Assembly (NCBI GenBank): GCA_000733355.1
Contig: JNVV01000054.1
Coordinates: 16,093 to 80,092 of the forward strand
DNA from: Falciphora oryzae
Lineage: Eukaryota > Ascomycota > Sordariomycetes > Magnaporthales > Magnaporthaceae
Length of the DNA stretch: 64,000 bases
Reading direction: 5' to 3'
Shown: piece by piece, positions 23,170 through 35,450 of the stretch
Layout of the letters: each line of letters opens with the position of its first letter
Position numbering within the stretch: the first letter of the stretch is position 1
Notes under the pieces: model-generated
Seen by the model: only the letters and a program-made list of their open reading frames with translations
What the model was told of the DNA's origin: nothing
Database searches by the model: none
Translations under genes and position numbers: made by a program

Positions 23170-25735
23170 CGTGGTTGTGCTGTGCGTGTGGTGGTTGGTG
23201 ATGGTGGGTTGCGAGGCAGTTGAGCCTGCTAGCGAGGGCCCGCTCGAGGGGTCAAGACAAAAACAACCGAGCCAGGCAAGCAGAAAGATGTATACAGGCC
23301 GCAGCAGCGACAGTCGCTGCCAGACGAATCTAGATCCGCAAGCGGAAATAACAGGTTCTCCCGAAATCAAGGGAAATGCAAAGACAAAAAGACCTGAGGG
23401 GGTCGGTCGTGCTAGTTTCCGGTGCCAGCAGCAGACAGGACTGGGCAGCAGGAGGGGGAGGCCAGGAGCCAAATAGAGTAGGTGGACTGTGTTCGACGGC
23501 GCCTGGGTCGGGTTGGTGGTGGCTTTTATTTTATTTTCTCCCTGCCAATTTTTTTTTTTTTTTTCGTCTTTTCCTTTTTTTGCGTCGGGTTGCGCCCCGG
23601 CGGTGGTGGCTCGATTCGTGTCTGGATTTGTTGGGGACGAAGTGCCTCTCTGTCCCCGCCAAGGCCTGCCGTCAGGGGCTCAATGCCGGCTGCTGCGCTC
23701 CACAAGGATTGACGGCCTGGCGGGAAGGCCGAGCTTGGGCTGGGTCCGTCTGTCTGAAGCGGCAAGAGGGCAGGAGCTGAGACGAGCAAGGGATGAGAGA
23801 AAATCGATTCGCCACGGGAGGGAGAAAGAAAAAAAAAAATTGTCTAGATGTGCGCAATTGGCTCCCGCAGCCAGCCTTGCCCCCTTGCTTTCTTACACCT
23901 TCACAATTCAGAGTGGCGGGGCCTTTTATATAGGAAGAGGACGAGGCCGCCATCAGGCCCTTCCTCCCTCCCCACCCCCTCCGAAAAGACACGACAGACA
24001 GGGGACACCTGACGGCGGCACGGGAAAAGCCTCAGCAAAAGGAACAGCAACACCAGACGAACAGGAACGGAACCCAAAGCAGCCAGACGGGGGCGCCGGC
24101 CATTGGCAGTGGTGCTGGCGCATGTTGCGGGAGCCGATCCCAGCGCCACATTGTGACACGACCGGCCAGCCAGCCACCCGTAGCATGTGCTTACCTTGTC
24201 TGTATTCTATCGGTCAAAAGGACCCTTCTGATTTAGCCACCTTCTAGTTGACGGACGCCCCGATGGCGAGGGTGGTGGTAGGTACCCTAGTAAATCTGAC
24301 AGGCTGTTGGAGGGGCAGCATTTCTTACTGTTGACGGCTCGACGGCAGCGATCAATTCGTCACCCTCGATCCCGGTCACGGACGACTTTGGCCCGGGATT
24401 CCACCCATCAACCCAAAAGTTTGGTCTGGGCCAGGGGCGCTGCAGCCGCGATAGGGGTCCCTCCCGCCTTGGGTTCCTTTTTCCTGACCGCCTTCCAAAC
24501 TCAGAAAGGCGGGCAGATCTCCAGGGCCCCTCAATTTCCATTTGTCGCCCGTCGGGTAGAAACAAACTGCCATCCAAATCCCATCGAATTCGGGCACCTC
24601 TTTTTCACATGCCCCTCGGCACCAGGGACCAGCTTGCACCCGTTTCCCATGCCCGTGCGGCCGCCTCTCCTGTCGGCAGAAAACGGCCGGTAACACTGCC
24701 TCGCTTCCTGCGAAACCGCTGCCCGACTCGCCCCGGCTGCTGCATCGGGCATTGTTCCTCGAGCTACGGGTCTGATGTGGTTTCTTAGTCGTAGGCAGTT
24801 TCCCAGCCTAGGGATATTTTGCATGCCACTGGTGTCCTCCGGGCCGCTTCGTCGTGACCCCTGTCCTATCAGTTGCCGCCCAGCGTGGGGTGGCGGGCAG
24901 GGATGACCACGCTTAGCCAGCCTCCTCGGGGTAGCGTGGGGTCAGTCCTCCTCAGTCAGAGCTGTCTTGGATGCTCCTCAATCCACCTGGAGCCCCACGA
25001 CTTTCGGGAGACGGGAAGCTTGTGAAGACAACATCACGAGGGCGGCGTTGGGCGCAAGCCAACAGTAGCGATCATGGCGCGAGCATTACGGCGTTGCGAA
25101 CCAGGCGGTAAACAAACCTCGTACGTTTGCCGCAGAAGAGTGATGCCATTGCGGGGGGTCAATGGGTCAAACTTCACGGTCTTCAGATCTACAGAGAGGG
25201 TGCGCTTTATTTTTTTCTTCTTTTTTTCTTTTCTTCCTCCTTCCGTCTTCGCTTTCTTCCGTTCTGTTGGGGCTGCCTGCATGATTTGTTGAGGCACACC
25301 TGATTGGATGCATTGTTTTGCACGGAATCCACTTGCCGAATCCGCTCCTTTTCCCCGTGAACGTCGCAGGCGGTGAGGTTTACGGATGACAGCAACACCC
25401 GCACCCTTCCGGCAAACTAAAGCCATGAGTGTTGCTCTCGCAAACTGCTCAGGTGCCGGAAGGGGTCGTCGTGCTTGATGAAGCAAAATGGCTTTGCTAA
25501 CAGCGCCGTGACAAGGGAAAATACACAGGAATTTAAAAGAAAAAAAAGCGAACAAGGACAAGCGAAAACGAAAAAGCAAAAGAATGGGATCCCGAAAGAT
25601 AAGCTAGAGGCGATCACACTTTCAACAAACTCTCAAAGGTAATAGTGCACATTGGCTTCTTTTACTTTATATCGTCCTCCTGTTTCTAACGTCTCCCAAT
25701 GCTGCCTGTCCAGATGGGTTTCCCACTTTTGGTAC
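23170..25735. other. Long gene-poor stretch upstream of the desaturase
   Basis: Over 2.5 kb without a supported gene. It holds T and CT tracts (for example 23540-23580 and 25205-25245) and an A run at 23828-23840. One plus-strand frame (23489-24247, 252 codons) starts in a poly-T tract and encodes mostly R, P and G with no family signal. The desaturase promoter and leader occupy at least the first ~800 bp; the rest is unexplained. Confidence 0.45.
23923..23933 (-). promoter_or_regulatory. Candidate TATA box for the desaturase
   Basis: Read on the minus strand this is TATATAAAAGG, a near-perfect TATA element, about 755 bp upstream of the desaturase ATG. It implies a long leader or a 5' UTR intron. 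Only sequence match and orientation support it. Confidence 0.35.
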
Positions 25736-27424
25736 TTACGTTTCCACTCGCGCCTTTCCCTTGACCAACTTTGTGATTAGTCCCCCGACCTTTCCCAGAA
25801 CCCGATTCTCCGCCTTTTGGATGCCAGCCCGAACCGCTTTGTCGAACTGCTTGCGATGTTTCTCCGTTTCTTTCTCAAGTTCTGAGCGAATAAGCTTCTT
25901 GACTCCTGCAACAAACGCCTTAGAGGCAGACAGATCAGACATTTCCTCATCCAACTCTTGGGCGCCGTCCGCGCACTTCGCGATCCTCCTCTTTTTTTGT
26001 CGAGGCATCTCTCCATCTTTTCGGCCCCTTTTCTTTCTCGAGTGGCCCTGGCCCCCGGCCGGTCTATCGGGGACCGGTGATGAGGCAGGCGTGACATATC
26101 CGTTGAGTGACTCCGACTCTGAGGAATCGATGGAGGCGGCAGACTCGTCGGACTCCGACGTTGACCCGCCGCTGTCCGTCTCGTCTTCATGCTCGGCCGT
26201 CTGCTCGTCTGCGCTCTCGCTATTGCGATTGCGGTCTTGATTGGCATGAGGATCGCCGGCGCCAGCAGCCCCGACCTCTTCAATTATGCACTTGAGAGAG
26301 CCGTCGCGGACAATCTCCGGGACACGCTCCAAAATGATGAGCCCTTCTTTGATGAATATCTCCAGGGCCTTCCTTTGGTTCACTATGCACACGCACCTGT
26401 CGATCAGTCGGTCCTTGTCGCCTTCTGGACCGGGTGGAGGCACGTCCAGCATGTCTTTCTCGGCTTTCCATTGTCGATTATTTATCACGCTGCGGAAGAC
26501 GCCCGAGGCGCGCGACCAGGTCGGGAACACCCGGGGCGTGTCCAGCGATCGCCGCACCTCTTCCCAGAAGAGCCTGTCGCGCCGGCAACTCGGACCGCGA
26601 TTTAAGCCTTCGATCCAGAGATTTCCCCGAAAGAGAAACTCGCGAAGAAGCCGGAGTTTATCTTCGGTGCTGGGTGGATCGGGCCGTGGCTCCGAATTGG
26701 TATCTGAATGCTCTTCAGATTCGCTTGCAGAGGCAGAGGCAGAGTCGCTAGACTCAGCTGACTCAAAAGACTCGGCATCATCCTCGTCTTCGCCCTCTTC
26801 CTCGTCCTCGTCCTCGTCCTCGCCATCTGTTTCGTCCTCATCTTCGATGCCTCCAAGTAGGTTGCGTCCGACGATGAAAGACTGGCCATCGGGGCTTGGT
26901 CCCTCTTCTTGCCGACTTGAAGCTGCTGCTGGCCATTTCTCTGTGGCATCGCAGATGGCCCTGCAACTGCCTGAAGGGGTAGCTCTCGAGAAAGGGCGGT
27001 GACTGGCAGCTCCCTACCACGGCGTTTCCCCATGATGATGATCTCGGGATCGCCATGGCTTTCTCGTGGAGGGCCGTGACCTCGGAGCTCACCCCGGTGC
27101 CAGACTGACGGGAATCTTGACGGAGGGCCGTGATCGCGGCGTTGAAGCTCGAGATCGTTCTCGGCCAGCAGAGAGTCGAGTTTGCGACGGCTCTCTTCTC
27201 GTTTGGCCTGCAAGAGAGGACAGGCACAAGTCAGTGACTGTATCACATCTCGTTTTAAGGCACCCCGCTCGACTTACCCTCGTTCGTGGGGTCACTTCGA
27301 TTTTCCCGAGCAGAGCCAGTTGCTCCGCCCGTTTCGATCCTTCGGCGCGTTGGTGTATCGCTTTCCGGAGAGCTAGCGGTGTCTCCAGCGGCTTGGCCAT
27401 CCTGCCACCAGAGGGGCCTGACAT
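25736..27424 (-). CDS. Orphan acidic protein with coiled-coil ends
   Basis: Exon 1 is 27278-27424 (ATG start) and a 70-bp intron with a CTGAC branch leads to exon 2, 27093-27207. A GTGAGC donor then skips a frame change, and exon 3 runs to 25736. The exon 3 acceptor is uncertain: CAG/GC at 26970 fits phase and would give 498 residues, but CACAG/AG about 30 bp further on also fits. Visible parts are a short basic coil (AKREESRRKLDSLLAENDLE), a strongly acidic run of E and D, a Ser/Ala/Glu stretch, a globular-looking middle (LRLLREFLFRGNLWIEGLN, FPTWSRASGVFRSVINNRQW), a basic cluster (RKKRGRKDGEMPRQKKRRI) and a charged coiled coil at the end. I do not recognise it. The stop overlaps a perfect GTAAGT donor, so a further 3' exon is possible. 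Confidence 0.6.
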
Positions 27425-28297
27425 GTCCTAGCCCATTGGGCGGAAAAAGGAGGCGATGTAGCAAGAGAGGATGAAACGGGATGGAGAAGGAAGACCGGCA
27501 TGAGGTGGAGGAGCCGTTCTAGGAAATGAGGAGGTAATCGAAGTCGGTGGGCAGAAGTGGGTAGGAGAAGCTGTCCTAGGAAAATGGAGAAAACAGTCGA
27601 AGTCAGTGGGTAGAAATAGGTAGGAGCCTACCCTGTCGATTGTCCTGTGTCAGAACTGGTCTGGAAGGGGGGGCACGCTCCAAGAGTTAGCAAAAAGAGG
27701 AGCAACTATTATACCGGATAATGGAAGGGTCAAAAGAAGGGTGTTGGAGGCCACCACCTTGAAGAAACAAAGGTGCAGAGGTCTCTAGGTAGTGGTGGTG
27801 GTGGCGGCGGTGGAGGAGGGTGAGGTGGTAGACCGCTAGACGGTCTGGAGACGGGGTTTTATATCAGCTTTGGTACGCCGACTCTCAGACGAATTTCAGA
27901 GAGAACTGAGATCAGTCAACCGACCCTCTTACCTCCAACTGTCCTTTTACCTACCCGCCAGGTAGGCACCTTCCTGCTTTGACCATTCTCCCACCCCGGT
28001 ACAAAATTTTCCTAAACACAAAAAATTTCCTCTAGCCCCAAGAAGTGCCGCGAGAAAAACAATCTACGAGGGCTTGATTCCTCCGGATCTTCTTCTCGCG
28101 GCTTTTTGCCCTCGCGGTTCGTTCTTTACAACAGGCAGTCTCTAACTTCTATCCATCCTCAGCTCGTGCACGAGAGCTTATATGGGCTTCTCCTGCATGC
28201 TGTCTGTCTACAGGAAACCTATCAACTGCCCTACTTACTGGCCTTACCATCGCCATCGCTGCTTCAGACCGGCTACTACGTCAAAAGCTTGGTCACA
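27425..28297. promoter_or_regulatory. Divergent region between the two orphan genes
   Basis: These 873 bp separate the start codons of two outward-facing orphan genes. They include a purine-rich half, an AGGTAGTGGTGGTGGTGGCGG run near 27787-27807, and an A/T-rich part near 28005-28035 (CCTAAACACAAAAAATTTCC). The shared region could coordinate the pair. No third gene was seen. Confidence 0.5.
27507..27629. repeat. Two-copy ~60 bp tandem repeat
   Basis: Copies at about 27507-27567 and 27568-27629 share AGGA-GCYGTYCTAGGAAA, TCGAAGTCRGTGGG and AGAARTRGGTAGGAG segments with scattered changes. It lies about 100-200 bp upstream of the minus-strand orphan gene. Confidence 0.7.
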
Positions 28298-29906
28298 ATG
28301 AATCCAGCTACGCCAGTTCGTGATGCTAATGCACCTGCTGGCCAACAGGTTGGATGCCTTCCTCCTTACCACTCAGCTCATCGACTTGACGTGCTGACTA
28401 TTCGGCTAACTGATATCACCCGCCTAGAACAATCAGCACTCCAATGGAAATGGAAAGTCCAAGTCTGCGTCCAAGAGGAGACGGAAAGGTTGGGGACGAA
28501 CCAGCAACTCAAGTCCTGGTCAGAAGGCCATGCCTCCTCCCAAATTTAACCAGCAGCATCAGAACGTCCAGAGGACTGGAGGAATGCATGGGTATGGCCA
28601 GAACAACCATATCTATTTCCAAGATCCGCCAGCTATTCCGCAGGCGAGCCCTCATGATGCCGCCAAGGTAAGAAGCAGTCCCGATTTCTTGCTTTTCTTG
28701 GTGCATTGCCATTTTCCGGCCCACCATCCTCCGCCAATCTCTTCACTCTCCTGGCCTGCTCCTCGTAGCGTCACGACTAGGTTTTAGTATACACGCTGAG
28801 TGGCAAAACAGGACGAGCGCGCGGATTCAACCAAGGTCAAGAAAACGAAACTGTACGAGGAGAAACGCATCGCAGTGCTGGATCTGATGATCCAGCATGG
28901 CGACGAATTCCTCGACACCACGACATCCGAAGATGTTTTCTTCGACAAGATCGCCAGCCTTGCCAAAGATAAGCTCGACTTCAAGGGCATTGCGGGGGCC
29001 GACATCAAAGCCAAAATACACAACGGCGCAGATGTCTATCGGGACCGCCGCGCCGCGGGCGTGAAGATGGACGCCCGTACCCCTCTTGAGCATCGAGCGG
29101 AGGCGTGGAATGAGTTCGTCGCGCGCCGCAACGCGTCTCTGGGGATTGGCGGCCCGGCGCGCTCTGGCCATGGGAGGACTGAGCACCTGGACCCCCAGAC
29201 CGTTGATTCCCTGGCGAGGGCGGCTGCCGGGGCCGTCAAGGTCAACCACAAGATCCTAAAGGACCCCGGCTCCTCCCGGGAGGACTGGCAGCGAGCCGAG
29301 GTGATGTTGGGGTCGCTGCTGGTCATGTCGACCAACCACGATTTCCTGGCCGGCAAGCAGATGGACAATGTGCTCCAGCATAACAGGAACTCAGCCGCCC
29401 TTGTGAAGGCAAGCCACGCATCCGGCCAGGAGAGAAGCATCGCTACTGCGACCCAGGCAGCCTCGGCCTTCCGTCCCCAGGGAGCAGCGGGAAACGGAGA
29501 GGGCTCGTCCAGGGCTCAGGCTGAGACTCCTGTCATCGACCTGAGATCGCCGTCTCCGCCTCCCCGCCACAAAACTGCGGCGGTGGGCGATGGCAACGAT
29601 GGTCAGAAGGAGAAAAAGAAGAAGCCGAAATGGCAAGAGGCGGCTGGGTCTTCTCGCGCTGCTCGGGAGAGAACAGTGGACATCCAGCGCCAGGCCCACG
29701 AGGAGAACGTGAGGATGGCCCAGATCGTCGCCAACGTGAAGCGGGAGAGGGTGGAGGAGGAGGACGACGCGAACCCTCCGTCGCACGAAAAGGCGAAGAA
29801 GAGCAAGAAGGGCAAGTACAAGAGGATGGAGGAGTTGGCCGGTGAGAACCCTTCGTCGGACGAAAAGGCGCTGAGGAAGCAGAAGAAGAAGAAGCACACT
29901 GAGTGA
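28298..29906 (+). CDS. Orphan basic protein, possibly nuclear
   Basis: Exons are 28298-28348, 28428-28667 and 28812-29906, for 461 residues. The first intron (GTTGGA donor, GCTAACT branch) joins NAPAGQQ to NNQHSNGNG. The second (GTAAGA donor) joins PHDAAK to DERADSTKV. The N-terminal part is Q/N/G-rich with a KSKSASKRRRKGWGR basic patch. The middle is helical and probably folded (LYEEKRIAVLDLMIQHGDEF, DVFFDKIASLAKDKLDF, then DPQTVDSLARAAAGAVKVN). A short VIDLRSPSPPP segment resembles a SUMO-interaction core, and the tail alternates basic and acidic clusters ending in KKKKHTE. No known domain is recognised. Its divergent neighbour has a similar mix of acidic and basic low complexity. Confidence 0.7.
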
Positions 29907-30721
29907 GGAGATGGTGAAGCACGGCCAGCGATCCATTTTGGGTCATCGCCAGCGACAGGATGCCCATGGTCTTCTTTCGGTCTCAGTGTCTTGGGGACTC
30001 CTGGAGCTGCGATGTCACGGGAGCCTTGGTTTTCAAGCCCATCATTGAAGGCGGCAGTCAGTGGAGTATTCTCTCAGTCTGGTGAGATGGGTACCGACGT
30101 CATGTTGGATTCCCAGCGTTGGGTTAGTTTCGATGGATAGCCGTGTAGCTGTCAACCTGTTTGTGTGGCGGCGAAAGCTTCATGGGTGGACTTCGGAGAT
30201 GGCTGGAGAAGGAGGAGGGGGCCAGGATGGAAGGAGGATTATTTCTGTACACGCGAAGAGCTTCGAGGGGGTCAGGATGGAAGAGGAGGATTGTTTCTGT
30301 ACACGCGAAGAGCTTCGAGGAGGTCAGGATGGAAGCTTTGACTATTTTCATTCTTTGCTTGCGGGAATTCCTCAAGGCTGGGCTAATGCCCACGAGGTGC
30401 GTACCCCAGGTAATCAAGAGATAGGCCCCGAGCGAAGCTGAGAGAGTTTATCCTACACCCTGTGACCCATGCTTCTATTCCACCGTGATCTGCGCATAAC
30501 CATCGTCGCACAACGCCGACGACGCCAATGGGGAGGATGACAATACTCCCATATCTCGCCAATTTATCCAAGAAAACAACAAGAAGAACGGCCCCAATCC
30601 AAAGAAGCGCTTCAAACAAACCGATCCGAGGATATAAAACTTTAAAATGCCACTGGTACAAGGCAAACGAATAGAATCTATGCAGAAACCAACGATGAAC
30701 GGAGAACAATATCCACCCTAG
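29907..30721. terminator. 3' region between convergent genes
   Basis: The interval between the orphan gene (+) and the GT90-like gene (-) has no supported gene. It contains the tandem repeat described separately and A/T-rich sequence near 30590-30650. Confidence 0.45.
30221..30331. repeat. Tandem repeat, ~52 bp unit, two copies
   Basis: Two adjacent copies contain GGATGGAAG, GGAGGATT, TTTCTGTACACG, CGAAGAGCTTCGAGG and GGTCAGGATGGAAG segments. The core CGAAGAGCTTCG is nearly palindromic. The second copy shares a 23-base identical word with an NAA25 exon at 13848-13870. Confidence 0.75.
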
Positions 30722-33700
30722 TTAAGAGCTGGGTGTGGTAGTAGGCGGAGAAGGAGCAGGAGCAGGAGGGACGCTAAAGCCCATCCGCTCCCTCTTGTCG
30801 TCGACGAGGCGGCCCCACTCGAGCAGCAGGCGGAACATGTAGACCTCCATGTCGGCAGGCCGCAGGGCCTTGCGGGCCCACTCGCGACCCTCGAGAGCAA
30901 TCTCCTCGCCGAGCTGGGGGCCTGGACCCCTGTGGTTGGCGAAGAAGCCGACGGCGTTCCAGAGCCAGCGGCCGAGGCGCAGGTCGACGGGCACGTAGTG
31001 GCACCATGGGTGCACGCGCTCCTCGTACCAGGTCCGGAACGCGGCCGCGCGATACACGAGGCTCCTGCTCTCGAGGAACGGCAGGAACCGGCCGCTGAAG
31101 CCGGCCCCGTCCAGGTCCACCAGGTGCCTGTACCGCCAGTGCTCCACAAACGGCACCGACGCCGCCGATGCCGAGCCGCCGGGCCCGTAGAAGTGGTTGG
31201 CCTCGGCCTGGCACTGCTCGCACCTGGTGAAGTCGCCGACAAAGCTCACGTTGACGCCGAGGCGCTGCTCGGCCCCGTCCGGCTTCTTGTGCGCCGCGAG
31301 CAGCGAGTTCATCGTCCTGGCGCCGTTGACGAATCGAGCTCGCAGGAACGACTGCCAGGCCCCGTGGTCGGCGAACCCGTCCGTTGCGGAGCCGCGCCAG
31401 AACACGCCGTTGGTCTTTTGACCCCATGGAATGTCGGCGGCCTCGTCGTCGGCATCATAGGGCGCCTTGCCCATGTAGTTCCACGGCGAAGGGTGGAGAA
31501 TGTCTGCAAAGCCCGGGACCTTGGCCTGGCTGAAGACGGGCATCAGGGCTCTGGTGGACCGCATGGTCGACGGCGAGAGCAGGAAGCCGTCCATGTATGC
31601 GAGATCCGGCTGGTGGCACACGTCGCCGGACAGGGTCCAGTTGGACACGACACTGCCTTCCGACGTGAGGGTGCTATGCGGAGCTGCGCAGCGTGTGCAC
31701 ACCTCCTTGCGGTTCCACCAGCGCCACGTCCTGGCCAGCGAACCTGACGGGCAGGTCGGGGCCACAAAGTCCCGGAACACTGGGACGGCGTGGTACTCGA
31801 CGAACAGGGGAGAGCTTGCCGAATCCTTGTCGGGCTCAGGCCACGGCCCGCCACCCGGTTCAAACTTCGTGATCAAGTCGTCGGCGCTGGTTGCAAGGAG
31901 GCGGGCATGCGCCTTGTGCGCCGAGTCTCGCAGCAGTTCGTGGTCTTCGTACGGCACGGCGATACGGCATTCGTCATCGAGGTTGAAAGCAAGGTCCATG
32001 TCGGGCAGCCACTTGGCAAAAGGCTGGATCATTTGGACCATGCCGTCCATCATCCATCTATGCGTTCCCGGCGTGTGCGGCGACAGCTCGATCTCGCCCT
32101 TGTGGATCCTCAGACCGCCTATCATCGAGCCGGACCCATCCTCGAGCATCTGGCTCGTCTGCTTACGTATAACAGACGGCTCGACGCCCCAAAATGGCAG
32201 CAGGTCGGCGCTGATCTGGGCGAACTCGTCGATGACGGGCGAGTTGTGTCCTAGGGCAAAGTCGTACCACTTGTCGAAGTTGGGTGGCGGCGGAATGCCG
32301 TGCCGCTTCTTGTACGCCTTGACCGCCTCCTCAAGTGTTCGGCTGCTCGCCGCCCGCCCTTGCCATCGCACCGACTCGGCGTTGGCCTCTGAGATCAACG
32401 TGGTCAGTGGCGGTATGTCTCGCAAGACTGCATCCCTCGAAAGCTGTGACGACACAGACGACACGAGAGCGACAGCCACGGCAATCAGATAGCCAGCACC
32501 GAGCGCCTTGTACGCCAATGTGTCGGCGGTGGACGACCGGTGCGATAGGTGAGCATCCCTGTCCCACCTCAGCAAAAGTCCAGTGCAGACCAGTAGAGCG
32601 ACAGCGGAGACGGCAGCTGCGGCCCATGCTGGCTGGGTCAGGACGTGGTCAGGGAACGACATAAGATGTCGCACATAGCTGCCCAGCCCGACAATGATCA
32701 GCGCCACCGTCGCCGGGCAGAAGGTTGCCAGCAAACAGACAGCTGAGAGGAGCAAGGCGACGACGGCGGTAACGTCGAAGGCCAGCCCGGGCATCTCGGC
32801 CCGGCTCAACATGGCCCCACGCAAGGGGTCCCCGGTATACCTCAAGTATATGGCGGCACCTAGAAACAGCGGGGCGCCGGCAATAGAGCACGCGGTGGCA
32901 AGGAGACCCCAGCAGGAAGAGTCTGTGTGCCCGGATGACGATCCTCCAGCAATTCGGCCGCTAGTGCTGTCCATGCGAGTGCGCGACAGCATAGTGAGCA
33001 CAGCTGCATCCAGAGCCAGACTGATCAGCTGTGCAGCCGAGACTATCGGCCCTAGAATCGAGCCGCGCGGGCAGAAAGTGCCTGTCTGGTTCTCCCAGTA
33101 CGCTTCCATCCGGGTTGCTGCCAACCCCCAGACGAGCGCCAGGCCTAGAGGTCTGGCCACATGATGCAGTCCGGACTGCCTGGTGCCGTCGCCCTGTGTC
33201 TGTTTTGGCTCCTCCCCGGGGTCATGTCTGCTGAATGGGAGTCGTAGCTGTCGCGAACGGCATGCGGGGAAGGCTATATCCGACAAGAATACGAACAAGG
33301 GAAGAAAGTACTGTGCCATAAAGCGGGAGTCAGTCGAGGATACAGACAACTAGGCCCTTAACCTCGGGCCGTTGTGGCATACCTGGATAGAGCTCCACGA
33401 GCAGTGCACAAATCTCGTGACATGCCAGAAGAGCAGAACACGACATGCCACCATCAAGGCCAGTAGCAAGACTTTCGCAGGTATGCGCCCGAGGGCTCGC
33501 GCGGCACCCGTTTGAGACACATATCTTGCGGCGGCGAGGAGGAAGCGAGCGCCAGGGACTTTCCTCGCCCAGCCGTAGGGTTGTGTCGGGGCCTTAATAG
33601 GTGCAGGAAGCGGTGCTGGCTCTTGGGGAACGGTGCTAAAGCCAGCGGACGTCGGCGCGGAAGAGGAGAATCGGGCAATGGCGAAAGAAAAAGCAGCTAC

Positions 33701-33984
33701 GAGGAGGACGGCCAAGACGGAGAGGTGGATCGGCCGCTCTGGTGGCCGATCGGGGATTCTGGTCAGCGCATGTCGAAACAACTGGGGTTGCCAGGGGCCA
33801 AGGTTGACGGCGGCGTACCGAAGCCGATGAGGCTATCGTAGCTGGCGCCCAAGTGGCTGGTGGTTGCGACGAGACCCCTGTGGTATGGTCAGCGTATGGC
33901 TTCTTTGCGCGCAATACCGCTTCCGGCGGTCCAACTCACGCACCCCAAGGCCATGAGGTCGACGAGGCGCCGCTGCTTGTCCAT
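30722..33984 (-). CDS. Membrane glycosyltransferase, CAP10/GT90-like
   Basis: Four exons, in order: 33984-33944, 33877-33819, 33738-33383 and 33310-30722, for 1014 residues. The C-terminal ~450 residues match the CAP10/GT90 domain of fungal capsule-associated and protein O-glucosyl/xylosyl transferases: ADILHPSPWNYMG, TNGVFWRGSATDG, KYKHLVDLDGAGFSGRF-like (here YRHLVDLDGAGFSGRF), then LESRSLVYRAAAFRTWYEER and HYVPVDLRL. The N-terminal half carries many hydrophobic helices (for example LSVLAVLLVAAFSFAIARF near 40 and several between 250 and 480), a common layout for these fungal proteins. First and third introns use GTGCGT and GTATGC donors with CTGAC branches. It probably acts in the Golgi on wall or capsule-type glycans; donor and acceptor are unknown. 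Confidence 0.85.
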
Positions 33985-35334
33985 TCTTCCGCGTGCTGAG
34001 TTCCTCACGGGCTAACACCGATGCGCTGCGCAGCATTCAAGAGACGAAACGATCTCCGGAAACATGAGGCCGGAGAGGTTCCGAGGCGGCAGCTGGATAT
34101 CGATGCGCCCGTAGGCAGAAAGATGTAAAGAGAGTTGGAACACCACCCTCCTCTCACGAGAGCCTGCTCCTGCACCGGGGCCAGGCTGAGGCCCCCCAGC
34201 AGAAGTGGTGCGTGCCGTGATGGGGCAGGGAAGGGGCTCGTCGAGGCGCGCTTGGTGTTGGGCGCTGCGGCGGCTGCGGCTGCTGCGTGGGGCAAGAATG
34301 CGGCAGATATGGGCGTAATTGATATCACAAGGTCTAGAACAGACTTTCCGCCACGCGAAAGAAAACGGGATGGAAAGAAAGGAACAATGGGAAACGGCGA
34401 GCGTGCTCGGCGCCCACAACCACCCACTACAGCCCCCTGGCGGACATCTCAGATGGATCCCTCCCGTCCCATCGAGACCACTACGGGGGCATCTCCATCC
34501 CGTGGAACGGGCGGGTCTCGACGAGAGAGGTGTGCACACCACCACACCAGCCGTCATGATGGGTGCCCCTTCCTTCCATGGTCGAGCAGACCCCGGCGGG
34601 TGTGCTGTTTGCCATTGGATGTTGCGTCATGGAATTACCGGGATTCGAGCCGAAATCCAGTCTCGGCGCGACAAAAGGGCATAAAAAGGTACCCACACCC
34701 GCTGACGGCGCTGCGATGAGACGGTGGGGAACAGATGGAAAAACTGGAAATGAGAGTCTGGACCAGCCTTCCTCGTCTGGACCCGGTCAACCGACTGGCG
34801 AGAGAGGCAAGCAGGGAGGCGAGGTCAGGGTGGGGAATACCCGCCCCTGGTAGATTGGCCGTGCTTTGGAGCTTTCCCTGCCGGCCTGCCTGTATGCGGG
34901 GACCCCCTTTCTGGCGACTCGAGTCGGACGGTTGGTGAAACACAGCTCGTTAAAAGTCCAGAAACCAACTGGCACTGGCACTGCGAGTGGGCCACCGCTG
35001 GGTTGGCACAGCCAGAAAAAAATAGGCATACGGGTAGTGACCGCACCTTATTGGAATCATGCAATGCTACCAGCCATTGGAGCATATTTTGACAGCATCT
35101 GGAGAGGAACCAAGTCATGTGCGCAGCCTCCAGCCCAGCCAAGTGGAGTTGTTCTGCTTTTGACTGGGGCCAGAGACAGAGGCTGTTTGGTTGTTTAACA
35201 GCCCGGCGAATGCTCAGACTTGTTCCGCGACGCATTGTCGCCCGTGCCGTCCGTTACGGTATATTATGCCCTGCTTTGCGACCATGTGTCTGCTCCGTCG
35301 AGGAGATGTGGCATTATCAACCCCCATGACTAGC
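33985..35334. promoter_or_regulatory. Upstream region of the GT90-like gene
   Basis: The segment directly upstream of 33984 is the promoter and leader of the glycosyltransferase on the minus strand. Frames here have no family signal. A run of GCTGCGG trinucleotides near 34263-34290 inflates one minus-strand frame with alanines. Nothing else is recognised. Confidence 0.4.
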
Positions 35335-35450
35335 CGCCTGGCCACCGAGACGGACTCGTGGGGATGGCCGACGCTGCTGGATTTGGTTTGACCTAGCCCG
35401 CCTGGCCACCGAGACGGACTCGTGGGGATGGCCGACGCTGCTGGACTTGG
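35335..35450. repeat. 64-bp tandem repeat, second copy split by a MITE
   Basis: Copy 1 (35335-35398) and copy 2 (from 35399) both read CGCCTGGCCACCGAGACGG, ACTCGTGGGGATGGCCGACG and CTGCTGGAYTTGG. Copy 1 continues TTTGACCTAGCCCG. Copy 2 stops at 35450 and its expected continuation (TTTGACCTCGCCCGG) reappears at about 35794, after the MITE. Confidence 0.9.

Noticed and set aside
23489..24247. 252-codon plus-strand ORF downstream of a poly-T tract
   Set aside because: R/P/G-rich translation without domains, starts inside a homopolymer, lies in the desaturase promoter/leader and covers a TATA-like box on the other strand.
31500..32492. 330-codon plus-strand ORF
   Set aside because: Antisense shadow of the GT90-like gene.
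34636..34652. tRNA-like B-box word (GGCTCGAATCC on the minus strand)
   Set aside because: No A box at the required distance and no acceptor stem can be formed.
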